This document shows positions 43,630 through 51,882 of a stretch of 62,130 nucleotides of DNA, piece after piece. Every line of letters begins with the position of its first letter. The first letter of the stretch is position 1. Source of the stretch: Streptomyces barringtoniae (GTDB taxonomy: Bacteria > Actinomycetota > Actinomycetes > Streptomycetales > Streptomycetaceae); NCBI RefSeq assembly GCF_020819595.1, contig NZ_JAJHNP010000034.1, forward strand, positions 1 to 62,130, written 5' to 3'. A program made the position numbers and the translations under genes. A model generated the notes under the pieces. That model searched no databases and was not told the origin of the DNA. It was given only the letters and a program-made list of their open reading frames with translations.

Positions 43630-45131
43630 TGTCTGAAATCAATGACTTCCGGTCCTACATCTCCGCGCTCGAAGAGCTGGGGGACATTCAACGGATCTCA
43701 CGCGTGATCGATCCGAACCTGGAAGCGTCGGCCATCACCCGTCGGTCCACCGAGAACGGCAGGCCCGCCCCGTTCTTCGAGCACCTCAGCGGAGTCGACG
43801 AGGGGTTCCGCATGATCGGCGCCCCGGGTGCCCTGTCGAGCATTCCCGGGCATCCGCTGGCGCGGGTCTCCCTCTCTCTCGGCCTGCCGTACACGACCAC
43901 CGCCGCCGAACTGGTCGAACATCTCAGGGAGGCGGGCACCAGGCAACTGCTCCCGCCGCGACGGGTGGCATCCGACTCTGCGCCCTGCAAGCAGAACGTC
44001 CTGATGGGTTACGACGCTCGTCTCGACCGGTTCCCCATTCCGCTCGTCCACCAGGATGACGGCGGCCCCTACGTCAATACGTGGGGTGTGATCATCGCCA
44101 GGACGCCGGACGGCCGATGGACGAACTGGTCCATCTCCCGGATCATGAAGATCGACGACCGGCACATGACCGGACTGGTGCTGCCGAGCCAGCACCTCGG
44201 CATGATCTGGCGGGAGTGGGAGGCCATCGGTGAGCCGATGCCCTACGCCCTCGTGCAGGGAGGCGACCCGGGCATTGCCGTCGTCGGCGGAATGACCGTC
44301 CCGACCGAGGTCGACGAGGGCGCGTATCTCGGAGCGGTGCTGGGCAAGCCGGTCGACGTCGTGAAGTGCGAGACGAACGATCTGGAAGTGCCCGCCTCCG
44401 CCGAGGTCGTCATCGAGGGACACTTGTCCGCGACCCGCGACGCCGTGGAGGGTCCGTTCGCGGAGTTCCACGGCTGGGCACTGCCCGAGACGTCGCCGCA
44501 GCCGCTTTTCAGCATCGAGGCGATCACCTACCGGGACGACCCGATCTGGCCGCTGGCCGCCGCCGGCCGGCCTGTCGACGACTCACACGTCGCACCGGCT
44601 GCCGGCATCTCCGCAGAGGTCGTCGCGGTCCTGCGGAAGGCGGGACTGCCGATCACGACGGCCTGGCTCCCGCTCGGTGCCGCCTGCTTCTGGACGGTGA
44701 TCACCGTCCCGCAGAACTGGCGCGACTCGCTGCCGGGGATGGACACCGCGCGCTTCGTGCACCGCATCGGCGAGGTGCTGAACGGCACCCGGGTGGGGCG
44801 GCTCTCCCCGGTCGTCTACGTCCTCGACGACGACGTGGATCCGTCGAACGACTCGGATCTCCTGTGGGCACTGGCCACCAGGGTGCACCCGTCCCTCCGC
44901 CAGGAGCAGTGGCACGGACCGATCATGCCGTGGTACCCGTGCTTCACCGAGGAGGAACTGCACAACGGCTGGGGAGCCGTCGTCGTGCACGACGCCCTGC
45001 TCCCGGCGGTGGGAAGCGGACGCGTACCGCCCGCAACGTTCGACGGCGTCTTCCCGGCAGATGTGCGCGCCAAGGTCCTCGCCGCCGAATCCGAGTCGGC
45101 AGGCGGCACCGGCTCTGCCGCATCGCGCTGA
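43629..45131 (+). CDS. ubiD: UbiD-family (de)carboxylase
   Basis: The 500-residue protein has UbiD signatures: NTWGVIIARTPDGRWTNWSI followed by SRIMKIDD (Arg of the catalytic triad near 175), QHLGMIWREWEAIGEPMP, and the Glu pair in VEGPFAEFHGW near 275-280. UbiD enzymes non-oxidatively decarboxylate aromatic or unsaturated acids using prenylated FMN from UbiX. The protein lacks a signal and is cytoplasmic. Its position behind MarR and UbiX suggests a phenolic acid such as vanillate or 4-hydroxybenzoate; the substrate cannot be read from sequence. No small VdcD-like third subunit gene is seen. Confidence 0.92.
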   Translation: MSEINDFRSYISALEELGDIQRISRVIDPNLEASAITRRSTENGRPAPFFEHLSGVDEGFRMIGAPGALSSIPGHPLARVSLSLGLPYTTTAAELVEHLREAGTRQLLPPRRVASDSAPCKQNVLMGYDARLDRFPIPLVHQDDGGPYVNTWGVIIARTPDGRWTNWSISRIMKIDDRHMTGLVLPSQHLGMIWREWEAIGEPMPYALVQGGDPGIAVVGGMTVPTEVDEGAYLGAVLGKPVDVVKCETNDLEVPASAEVVIEGHLSATRDAVEGPFAEFHGWALPETSPQPLFSIEAITYRDDPIWPLAAAGRPVDDSHVAPAAGISAEVVAVLRKAGLPITTAWLPLGAACFWTVITVPQNWRDSLPGMDTARFVHRIGEVLNGTRVGRLSPVVYVLDDDVDPSNDSDLLWALATRVHPSLRQEQWHGPIMPWYPCFTEEELHNGWGAVVVHDALLPAVGSGRVPPATFDGVFPADVRAKVLAAESESAGGTGSAASR

Positions 45132-45439
45132 CACCTGGGTGCCGCGGATCGCGGGAGGTATCCACCAGGTGGCCGTCTCCCGACCGGCATGCTCGGCCGC
45201 CGGCCCCGAGGGACCCTCCGCTCGGAGCCGGTCGGCTGCCACCGCCCGGGTGAATGAGTCATCACGACAAGCCGCCGGCCGAGTGACCCATGGGATTTGG
45301 CGCTCACCTGACGAGGTACCGATCAGCGTGCGTGTCGGACCGACGCGGACAGCGGTCCTCAACGACGGCCTCGAGACCTCCATCCGACAGGCACGAGAAG
45401 GTGCGGCCGCCAGCCCGATGCGTCAAGAAGGGGACAGAC
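45132..45439. other. Interval between UbiD and second UbiX-like gene
   Basis: About 308 bases. The plus-strand frame of the next gene is open from 45290, but the part before 45440 has no similarity to the family. I see no other gene and no strong terminator; read-through from the UbiD gene is possible. Confidence 0.4.
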
Positions 45440-46072
45440 GTGACCCAGCAGAATGTGACAGTTGCTGTCACGGGAGCGGGCGGCACCGGAGTGGCCAAAG
45501 CCTTGCTCGCCTCACTTCAGAGAGACGACCGGGTCGGCCACGTCAACCTTCTGGTGTCGGCCAACGGGCGCAAGCTGGTGGCTTTCGAATTCCAGACCGG
45601 CGAAGATCCGGACTCGGTGCTCCAGGCCCTGGAGGCCACGTCGACGAAAGTCCGCTTCCTCGATCCGGCCGACATGTCAGGACCGGTGACCAGCGGCAGC
45701 TACCCCACCGACGCCATGATCATCCTGCCATGTGCCGCCGGCGTACTCGGACGCATCGCTCACGGCCAGACCGAGAGCCTCATCGAGCGAGCCGCGGACG
45801 TGATGCTCAAGCAACGGCGCAAACTCGTCCTCTGTCTCCGAGAAGCACCGCTGAACCTCATCCACCTGCGCAACATGGTCGCTGTCACGGAGGCGGGAGC
45901 CACCGTGTACCCGATGATCCCGACGTACTACAACGTGCCGGAGACACTCGCGCAACTGCGGGACGAGTTCGTCGAACGCGTCCTGCAGTTCCTGGGCCTG
46001 CCCGGCACCGATCGCTACCAGTGGGACGGCACCGACACCACAGCGCGACGCGAGCACACTCAGGCGCGGTAG
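45440..46072 (+). CDS. Second UbiX-like flavoprotein
   Basis: The 210-residue protein starts at GTG 45440 with an AAGGGG site about six bases upstream. It shows the same fold as UbiX: VAVTGAGGTGVAKALLASL, LPCAAGVLGRIAHGQTESLI and KQRRKLVLCLREAPLNLIHL, then AGATVYPMIPTYYNVPET. It differs from the first UbiX at several conserved positions (GAGGT for GATGA, CAAGV for CSMKT). So it may be a paralogue with another flavin-linked role, not a spare copy. It follows UbiD on the same strand. Confidence 0.85.
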   Translation: MTQQNVTVAVTGAGGTGVAKALLASLQRDDRVGHVNLLVSANGRKLVAFEFQTGEDPDSVLQALEATSTKVRFLDPADMSGPVTSGSYPTDAMIILPCAAGVLGRIAHGQTESLIERAADVMLKQRRKLVLCLREAPLNLIHLRNMVAVTEAGATVYPMIPTYYNVPETLAQLRDEFVERVLQFLGLPGTDRYQWDGTDTTARREHTQAR

Positions 46073-46114
46073 CGGACCGTGGCCGGCAGCTTCGGGCGCG
46101 TTTGCCTCCCGTTG

Positions 46115-46702
46115 CTACTCACCAGCGGTCCTGGGTTCGCTGATACGGCGGGCGGCCTCAACGACCGCCGCGCGGTGCAGGGCCAGCCGCTGTACCGACC
46201 AGGACTGGCCGGCCTCCTTGGGGTCGACGCCCTCGGCGGCCCAGAACCACGCCTGGGCGGCGGCGAGAACCATGGTCAGGAGATCGGCAGGCTCCATCTC
46301 CCGGGCGAGGTCACCACGCTGCTGCGCCTCGGCCACTTCGGCCGTTTTGTGACCGAAGGCCTCGGCCTCGGGTCCGGTGGCGGTGGGGCGCTCCAGCAGC
46401 TTCCACAGTCGCAGGCGCATCAGATCCGGCCGGGCGACGAGGTGGTCGAAGATGGCGCCGGCGTATCCGGGCAGGTCCTCGACGTCGAACGGCACAGACT
46501 CGGCACCCGCGGTCAGCGCACGCCGCAAGACCTCGTCGAACAGCTGCTCCTTGTTACCGAAATAGACGTAGATCAGCCGCTTGTTCACCCCCGCGGTCTC
46601 GGCGATGCGGTCCACTCGGGCACCGGCGATGCCGTACGCGGCGAATTCGGTGAAGGCGGCGTCGAGCAGCCGCGCCTTTGTGGCGCTGGAGTCCCGTGAC
46701 AT
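46115..46702 (-). CDS. TetR-family regulator
   Basis: The 195-residue protein has an N-terminal TetR HTH (KARLLDAAFTEFAAYGIAGA, VDRIAETAGVNKRLIYVYFG, KEQLFDEVLRRAL) and a C-terminal domain typical of TetR_C-like regulators with ARPDLMRLRLWKLLERP. ATG 46702 is chosen; GTG 46711 is possible. It diverges from an aldo/keto reductase with 109 bases between starts, containing a perfect and an imperfect palindrome and a good promoter. So it probably represses that gene and itself. Confidence 0.9.
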   Translation of the reverse strand: MSRDSSATKARLLDAAFTEFAAYGIAGARVDRIAETAGVNKRLIYVYFGNKEQLFDEVLRRALTAGAESVPFDVEDLPGYAGAIFDHLVARPDLMRLRLWKLLERPTATGPEAEAFGHKTAEVAEAQQRGDLAREMEPADLLTMVLAAAQAWFWAAEGVDPKEAGQSWSVQRLALHRAAVVEAARRISEPRTAGE

Positions 46703-46720
46703 GCCCGCCACACTAGCAAG

Positions 46721-46734
46721 TAACTATCTAGTTA
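46721..46734. promoter_or_regulatory. Candidate TetR operator 1
   Basis: TAACTATCTAGTTA is a perfect inverted repeat of TAACTA around TC. It directly abuts the -35 box TTGACA of the aldo/keto reductase promoter, so a bound repressor would block polymerase. It is AT-rich in otherwise GC-rich DNA. Confidence 0.65.
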
Positions 46735-46763
46735 TTGACACGCGCGGGCCGCAGGTCTACGGT
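46735..46763 (+). promoter_or_regulatory. SigA/HrdB-type promoter for the aldo/keto reductase
   Basis: TTGACA at 46735-46740 and TACGGT at 46758-46763 with a 17-base spacer match the principal sigma factor consensus (TTGACA, TAnnnT). It lies about 50 bases before the ATG and between two TetR-type palindromes. Confidence 0.65.
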
Positions 46764-46766
46764 CGT

Positions 46767-46786
46767 GTATCTATCCAGTTAGTTAC
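46767..46786. promoter_or_regulatory. Candidate TetR operator 2
   Basis: A 20-base imperfect palindrome of form GTAtCTAtC-caGtTAGtTAC just downstream of the -10 box. It shares CTA/TAG half-site features with the perfect palindrome at 46721. Binding is inferred. Confidence 0.5.
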
Positions 46787-46811
46787 CTCTGTCGATAGAA
46801 CGGGAACCCTC

Positions 46812-47795
46812 ATGGAACACCGCGCACTGGGCAGCCAGAGTCTGATCGTCGGCGCGCAAGGCCTCGGCTGCATGGGCATGAGCGCCTTCTACGGCGCCAC
46901 CGATGAGACCGAGTCGCTGGCCACCATCGACCGCGCGCTGGAACTCGGTGTCACCCTGCTGGACACCGCCGAGAGCTACGGCCCCTTCATCAATGAGCAG
47001 CTGCTCGGCAAGGCGCTGGCGGGGCGGCGGGATGCCGCGGTGGTCGCCACCAAGACCGGCGTGGAGATCACCGACGACGGCAGCGTGCTCGGCCTCAACG
47101 GAAGGCCCGAGTACGTCCGGCGGGCCCTCGAACGCTCGCTGCGGCACCTGGGCACCGACCACATCGACCTTTACTACCTGCACCGCATCGACCCCAAGGT
47201 GCCGATCGAGGAAACCGTCGGCGCCCTGGCCGAGCTGGTCGCCGAGGGCAAGGTGCGGCACATCGGGCTGTGCGAGGCCTCGGCGCAGACCATCCGGCGG
47301 GCACACGCCGTGCACCCGCTCACCGCCGTCCAGACCGAGTACTCACTCTTCGAGCGGGGCATCGAACAGGACGGGGTACGCGACACGCTGCGGGAGCTGG
47401 GGATCGGCCTGGTCGCCTACTCCCCGCTGGGACGCGGCTTTCTGTCCGGCACGATCACCAGCCCCGACGACTTCGCCGAGGACGACTGGCGCCGTACCGA
47501 CCCCCGGTTCCAGGGCGAGAACTTCGCCCGCAACCTGGACGTCGTCCGCGAGGTCCGCCGCATCGCGTCCGACAAGAACGTCACGCCTTCGCAGCTGGCG
47601 CTCGCCTGGGTCCAGCACCAGGGCGCCGTGGCCATCCCCGGCACCAAGCGCCGCCGCTACCTCGAGGAGAACGTCGCCGCGACCGAGGTGACTCTGACGT
47701 CCGACGACATCACCGCGATCGAGGCCGTCGCCCCGCACGGCGTCGTCACCGGCGACCGCTACGCACCCGAGCTGATGGGAACGCTCAACGGCTGA
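46812..47795 (+). CDS. Aldo/keto reductase (AKR13/YakC-like)
   Basis: The 327-residue TIM-barrel reductase has a complete tetrad: Asp and Tyr in LLDTAESYG near 53-59, Lys in VVATKTGV near 84 and His in LYYLHRIDPKVP near 125. The opening GLGCMGMSAFYGATDE and the NADPH-side VAIPGTKRRRYLEEN are typical of the YakC/AKR13 branch. It is transcribed divergently from the TetR gene under a strong promoter, as in electrophile- or quinone-inducible detoxification cassettes. It is a different subfamily from the reductases at 4749 and 15172. Confidence 0.93.
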   Translation: MEHRALGSQSLIVGAQGLGCMGMSAFYGATDETESLATIDRALELGVTLLDTAESYGPFINEQLLGKALAGRRDAAVVATKTGVEITDDGSVLGLNGRPEYVRRALERSLRHLGTDHIDLYYLHRIDPKVPIEETVGALAELVAEGKVRHIGLCEASAQTIRRAHAVHPLTAVQTEYSLFERGIEQDGVRDTLRELGIGLVAYSPLGRGFLSGTITSPDDFAEDDWRRTDPRFQGENFARNLDVVREVRRIASDKNVTPSQLALAWVQHQGAVAIPGTKRRRYLEENVAATEVTLTSDDITAIEAVAPHGVVTGDRYAPELMGTLNG

Positions 47796-48093
47796 CAGCC
47801 AACGGGCCCGTCACAAGATTCATTGCGAGGCCACAACCCCCTGGCCCCCGACACACAGCACCAGGCCCCCACGTCTTGAGCGGCTCCCGTGCCACCAACC
47901 GGCCATGCGGTCCCGGATCAACGTGGACTCCTGTCGGCCGTTCGCCGTCTTCCCGGTGCCCCGGCCAGACCCCGTCCCGGCGGCCCGGCATCGCCTTTCG
48001 ACCAACCCCCATTGCCGGGGCCGCCGAACGCAATCGGCAACCAGGCCGCACACGGTGAGGCCCTCGGTGCTCACAGATCAGGAGACTCGACTC

Positions 48094-49050
48094 ATGTCCG
48101 TGCCTCAGACACCCCACACGTTCGGGGCAAGCACAACCGCCGCCGACGTGATCGACGGCGTCGACCTTCACGGCCGCCGGGCCGTGGTGACCGGAGCCAG
48201 TTCCGGAATCGGCGTGGAGACAGCTCGGGCGCTCGCAGCGGCCGGCGCCGACGTCACCTTGGCAGTGCGTGACACTGACGCGGGAGCCCGCGTGGTGGCA
48301 CGCCTGGAGGCCGAACTGCCCCCGAAGTCCGGGAAGTTGACCGTTGGGCGACTCGACCTGGCCGACCGCTCGACGGTCGCGGCGTTCGTGTCCGCCTGGA
48401 CGGGACCGCTGCACATCCTGGTGGGCAATGCCGGAGTGATGGCCCTGCCGGAACTCACCCACACCCCTGACGGCAGGGAAACCCAGTTCGCCGTCAACCA
48501 CCTGGGACACTTCGCCCTCGCCGTTGGCCTCCGCCCGGCTCTCGCGGCGGCGGGCGGCGCTCGGATCGTCTCGGTGAGTTCCATCGGCCACCTCTTCTCA
48601 CCGGTGGTCTTCGACGACCTGGACTACCGCTTCCGCCCCTACGACCCCTGGACCTCCTACGGTCAGTCGAAGACCGCCAACATCCTGTTCGCCGTCGGCG
48701 CCGCGGAACGATGGGCCGACGACGGCATCACCGCCAACGCGCTGATGCCGGGCAACGTCGGCGACACCTCCCTGGCCCGGCACATGGACATGCAGCAGGT
48801 GGCAGACTTCATCGCCTCGGGCGCCATCGCGCTTCCGCCGCAGAAGACGGTGGAGCAGGGCGCCGCGACTTCGGTGCTGCTGGCCGCCTCGCCGACGGTG
48901 GAGGGCATCACCGGCCGCTATTTCGAGGACTGTGCCGAGGCCGAGCCAGTCGCCGAGCGGGCCGGTGCGGTCGCCGGTGTAGCGCCCTACGCCCTGGACC
49001 GGGAGAACGCGGCCCGGTTGTGGGCCGTGTCCGAGGATCTCGCCCGCTAG
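48094..49050 (+). CDS. Short-chain dehydrogenase (retinol-dehydrogenase-like)
   Basis: The 318-residue classical SDR has the cofactor motif VTGASSGIG near 33, VGNAGVM near 110, Ser in VSSIGH near 156 and the catalytic YGQSK near 190. A C-terminal extension after the core carries GRYFEDCAEAEP, as in the retinol dehydrogenase/WW-oxidoreductase-like branch. AGGAG lies nine bases before the ATG. It stands alone 298 bases after the aldo/keto reductase; the LtrA gene follows after 17 bases. The substrate is unknown. Confidence 0.9.
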   Translation: MSVPQTPHTFGASTTAADVIDGVDLHGRRAVVTGASSGIGVETARALAAAGADVTLAVRDTDAGARVVARLEAELPPKSGKLTVGRLDLADRSTVAAFVSAWTGPLHILVGNAGVMALPELTHTPDGRETQFAVNHLGHFALAVGLRPALAAAGGARIVSVSSIGHLFSPVVFDDLDYRFRPYDPWTSYGQSKTANILFAVGAAERWADDGITANALMPGNVGDTSLARHMDMQQVADFIASGAIALPPQKTVEQGAATSVLLAASPTVEGITGRYFEDCAEAEPVAERAGAVAGVAPYALDRENAARLWAVSEDLAR

Positions 49051-49067
49051 CGACCTACGCTGCCGGC

Positions 49068-50294
49068 ATGACGTCGCGACACGAGCAGTGGGCCCGGCTG
49101 CGCAGCCAGTTGTGGCGCCCGCCGCGCGCCCATGGTGAGGAGCCGCGCGAGCGGGTGGTCGGCCCGCTCGAACTGTTCTACGACCTCGTCGTGGTCGTAC
49201 TGGTCGCCCAGGCCGCCCACCACTTGGCCGGGCACCTGACCTGGCACGGACTGGGTGAATTCGCCGTGGTCTTCGTGCTGGTGTGGATCGGCTGGTTCAA
49301 CGGCAGCCTCCACCACGAACTGCACGGGCACGAGGATGCCCGCGGCCGGAGCATGTTCCTGCTGCAGATCCTGGTACTGGTCCCGCTGGGTGCGTTCATC
49401 CCCGAGGCCGGCGGTGCCCGCGGAGTCGCGTTCGCCGTGGACGCGGGGGTGTTGTTCGCAGTGCTGGCGGTGTTGTGGCTGCTCGCCGCACGGGGAGACA
49501 GTGCTGAATTCCGCCGCCCCAGCAGGGTGTTCGTGACGGGGACGGCCGTGTGTGCGGGCGTGCTGGCCGGGAGCGCCGCCCTGCCCGCAGGGCTGCGCAT
49601 GCTGACGTGGGGTCTGCTGGCGGCCGCGTACCTGGCGTGGCTTGCTGTCATGCTGGGGTGGGCGTTCCCGGAACGGGCGGTCGCGCTCAGCGTGACCGAC
49701 GCGCTCGCCGAACGGTTCGGGCTGCTCATCATCATCGTGCTGGGCGAGACCGTGACGGGAGTGGTCGACGGACTGGCCCACGAGCCGACCAACGCGCTCA
49801 CCCTCGCCGTAGGGCTCGTCGCCGTGGTTGTCGGCTTCGGCGCCTGGTGGACGTACTTCGACTTCGCCGGACACCGCTTGCCGAAGACCACACGCGGGAG
49901 CACCGTGCTGTGGATGCTGGTGCACCTGCCGCTCACGGCCGCGGTGGCCGCCATGGGCGCCGCCATGGTCGGTCTCGTCGAGCACGCCCACGAGGACCGT
50001 ACTCCCGCCGCCATCGCCTGGGTGCTCTGCGGGGGTACGGCCGTCGTGCTCTGCGCCACGACAGCGCTCGCCACGTCCCTGCGCGTCTGGCGCCCGGAGC
50101 ACAGGTTCTACCGGCCCCTGGCCCGCACCTGCCTCGCCGTGGCCGCCGTGACTGCGGGAGTCGGTGCGGCACGCCCGGCGCCCCTCATTCTCGGCCTCGC
50201 CCTGGTCCTGCTCCTCGGTGTCCCCTGGGGCCTCGCCGTGGCATACCGCCTCGCCCACGAGGAGTCCTTCGCCGAGGAGAAGCCAGAGGCTTGA
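49068..50294 (+). CDS. ltrA: LtrA-family membrane protein
   Basis: The 408-residue protein has about ten membrane segments. The LtrA signature lies near residue 30-45 (VGPLELFYDLVVVVLVAQAA), followed by VWIGWFNGSLHHELHGHED. Later conserved parts are ALAERFGLLIIIVLGETVTG and WWTYFDFAGH. The family was named from a Listeria low-temperature mutant, but its activity is unknown. It is 17 bases after the SDR stop on the same strand, so they are probably co-transcribed. The 3' end faces a broken TetR gene. Confidence 0.9.
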   Translation: MTSRHEQWARLRSQLWRPPRAHGEEPRERVVGPLELFYDLVVVVLVAQAAHHLAGHLTWHGLGEFAVVFVLVWIGWFNGSLHHELHGHEDARGRSMFLLQILVLVPLGAFIPEAGGARGVAFAVDAGVLFAVLAVLWLLAARGDSAEFRRPSRVFVTGTAVCAGVLAGSAALPAGLRMLTWGLLAAAYLAWLAVMLGWAFPERAVALSVTDALAERFGLLIIIVLGETVTGVVDGLAHEPTNALTLAVGLVAVVVGFGAWWTYFDFAGHRLPKTTRGSTVLWMLVHLPLTAAVAAMGAAMVGLVEHAHEDRTPAAIAWVLCGGTAVVLCATTALATSLRVWRPEHRFYRPLARTCLAVAAVTAGVGAARPAPLILGLALVLLLGVPWGLAVAYRLAHEESFAEEKPEA

Positions 50295-50299
50295 GGAGT

Positions 50300-50890
50300 T
50301 CGGCGAACACGTGTCGGGGCTCGGCGGAGTCCGAGGTGAGTATCGGCAGCATGGGCAGGCGGCCCGCGTGACCTGGCCCCACGCCGCGGGCGGAGTCGGG
50401 CGAGGAGGGCGCGGACGACGGCATCGACCCGCGTGGCCATCTCGTCCGGCGTGGCCGTGTCCCGTTTGCCGTCGAGGCGCAGGAATGCCAGGCCGTGCAC
50501 CAGTGCCCACACCGCCGTCGCCACGGCTGCCGAGTCGGCCCCGGTGGCCGGCAGGGCGCGCGGGACGAGTTCGTCGACGTATCCGGCGATGGCCGCGTTC
50601 GCGGCCGCGCGCTCCTGGTTGTCCGGGTCGCAGGGCTCGGCGGACATCGCGCGGAACAGGACCGGGTGGTCGAGCGCGAACCGCACGTGGGCGACGGCCA
50701 TGGTCGCGTGGTCGTCGGGCGTCGCGGGCGCCGGGTGCACTGCGGCCAGGTCGGCGGCGAACTCGCGGTAGCCCCCGCGGCTACTGCCGAAAAGAGCGCG
50801 TTGCTGTCGGCGAAGTGCCGGTAGGGCGCTGTCGGCGCCGCGCCGGCGCGGCGCGCGCTCGGCAGCAGAAGCAAGGGTTGAATCCACATC
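50300..50890 (-). pseudogene. TetR-family regulator, truncated and frame-shifted
   Basis: One minus-strand frame has the end of a TetR HTH (RRAGAAPTAPYRHFADSNAL). After a frameshift, another frame continues with GGYREFAADLAAVHP and the WHG-type C-terminal domain (VRFALDHPVLFRAMSAEP, VWALVHGLAFLRLDGK). The first HTH helices are missing. The gene is opposite the LtrA gene, with which it converges. Confidence 0.7.
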
Positions 50891-51218
50891 AAGCCTTCAA
50901 GATCCGGACCAAGTCCGGGCCAAGGCCCGCTCGTTCCCCCTAGGCATCAGACATTTGCGTGGGTCAGAAGCGCGGCAGATGGTGCACCACCAGCAGCCAG
51001 GGAACTGCTGAGACGAACGTGCAGCGCACCGAAGGCCGGATCCTCTGTCTCCGGTCGAGTCACCCACTGCGCGGCGGCCCTGGGGCCAAGGGCTCAGATG
51101 CCGGTGCTCGGAAATCATGAGGGAGCGTTTCCGTACCACTCGATCCGCTGCCCCGGCAAACCGCGGTCTACAGCGGAGGCTCAGGCCCTGTCATCGAATG
51201 TGACCTTGAGGACCTTGC
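50891..51218. other. Interval with no recognised gene
   Basis: About 330 bases between the broken TetR and the excisionase-like gene. I see no family match in any frame and no clear attachment-site core. Confidence 0.35.
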
Positions 51219-51402
51219 ATGCCCACGCAGTTCATGAACGCCAAGCAGACCGCCGAGTATCTGAACATGTCGATCACGTGGGTGTACCGAGATGCACCCA
51301 AGCTCGGGCGTCTCCTACAGGTTCGGGAACGGCCGTAGCGCCAAGCTGCAGTTCAAGGTCACCGATGTGCACGCCTGGGCTCGGCAGCAGAAGCTCGGCT
51401 GA
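51219..51402 (+). pseudogene. Excisionase-like HTH gene, two-base deletion
   Basis: The ATG, with GAGGA upstream, begins MPTQFMNAKQTAEYLNMSIT and WVYRDAPKLG, a MerR/excisionase-type HTH. Compared with the copy at 61846-62004, two bases are missing near 51330. After that point the family continuation FGNGRSAKLQFKVTDVHAW lies in another frame and ends in TGA at 51402. It lies next to an integrase fragment, which supports its reading as an excisionase. Confidence 0.75.
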
Positions 51403-51406
51403 GTTC
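51246..51406 (+). repeat. Direct repeat, copy 1 (excisionase gene)
   Basis: This 161-base stretch is repeated with a few substitutions and a two-base length difference at 61846-62008 in the same orientation. Similarity begins at CAGACCGCCGAG and ends at GCTGAGTTC, with unrelated flanks on both sides in both copies. Confidence 0.85.
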
Positions 51407-51419
51407 CTCCACCCGCGAT

Positions 51420-51443
51420 CCCTGGCCGCCGGCGCGGCCAGGG
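51420..51443. terminator. Bidirectional terminator hairpin
   Basis: Perfect 10-base arms CCCTGGCCGC and GCGGCCAGGG around CGGC. It lies between the convergent ends of the excisionase-like gene and the integrase fragment. Confidence 0.75.
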
Positions 51444-51456
51444 ACCACCCGCAGCG

Positions 51457-51567
51457 TCAGGCCGCGAGCGCCATGTCCAGAACCTGCGCCGCCTTGCCGA
51501 TCGATCCCGGCAGAAGGTGCCGGTAGATCGCGGTACCCCCCACCTTCATGTGCATGAGCGCAGGCGA
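51457..51567 (-). pseudogene. Tyrosine recombinase (integrase), C-terminal remnant
   Basis: Reading the minus strand to the stop at 51457 gives MHMKVGGTAIYRHLLPGSIG and KAAQVLDMALAA. The AIYRHLLP segment with its Tyr corresponds to the active-site end of phage-type integrases (TTxxYxHLLP). A stop codon lies at the upstream end, so only 36 residues survive. It converges on the excisionase-like gene, as in actinomycete integrative elements. Confidence 0.6.
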
Positions 51568-51882
51568 TCAGGGTTCGGGCCAGACAGGCGAACGGGAATG
51601 CGGAGAATCACTGGACCGCCATCACGGAAGCCTCTCGCTGCCGAGCCGGGCTGTCTGTCCACGCAGGGCCGGATACGGCGCAGTCGCCCTTGGCATCCGA
51701 TCAGGTTGTGCCACTCACCCCTGCAGAGACTACGCACCTCCCAGGTGCGTCATCATGCAGCCTTGCTTACGCTCTGTGGGTATGCGACCTCGCTGCGCAG
51801 TCATCGGGATGTCGCCGCATGGCCCCCCGGCAGGGACCTGCCCGGGCGATCTCCGGCAGCTGCCTCGAATCGGAGGAGCCTC
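51568..51882. other. Interval with no recognised gene
   Basis: About 315 bases. The frame of the next gene is open throughout, but this part has no signal-peptide or family character. It probably contains the promoter of the VOC gene. Confidence 0.4.
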
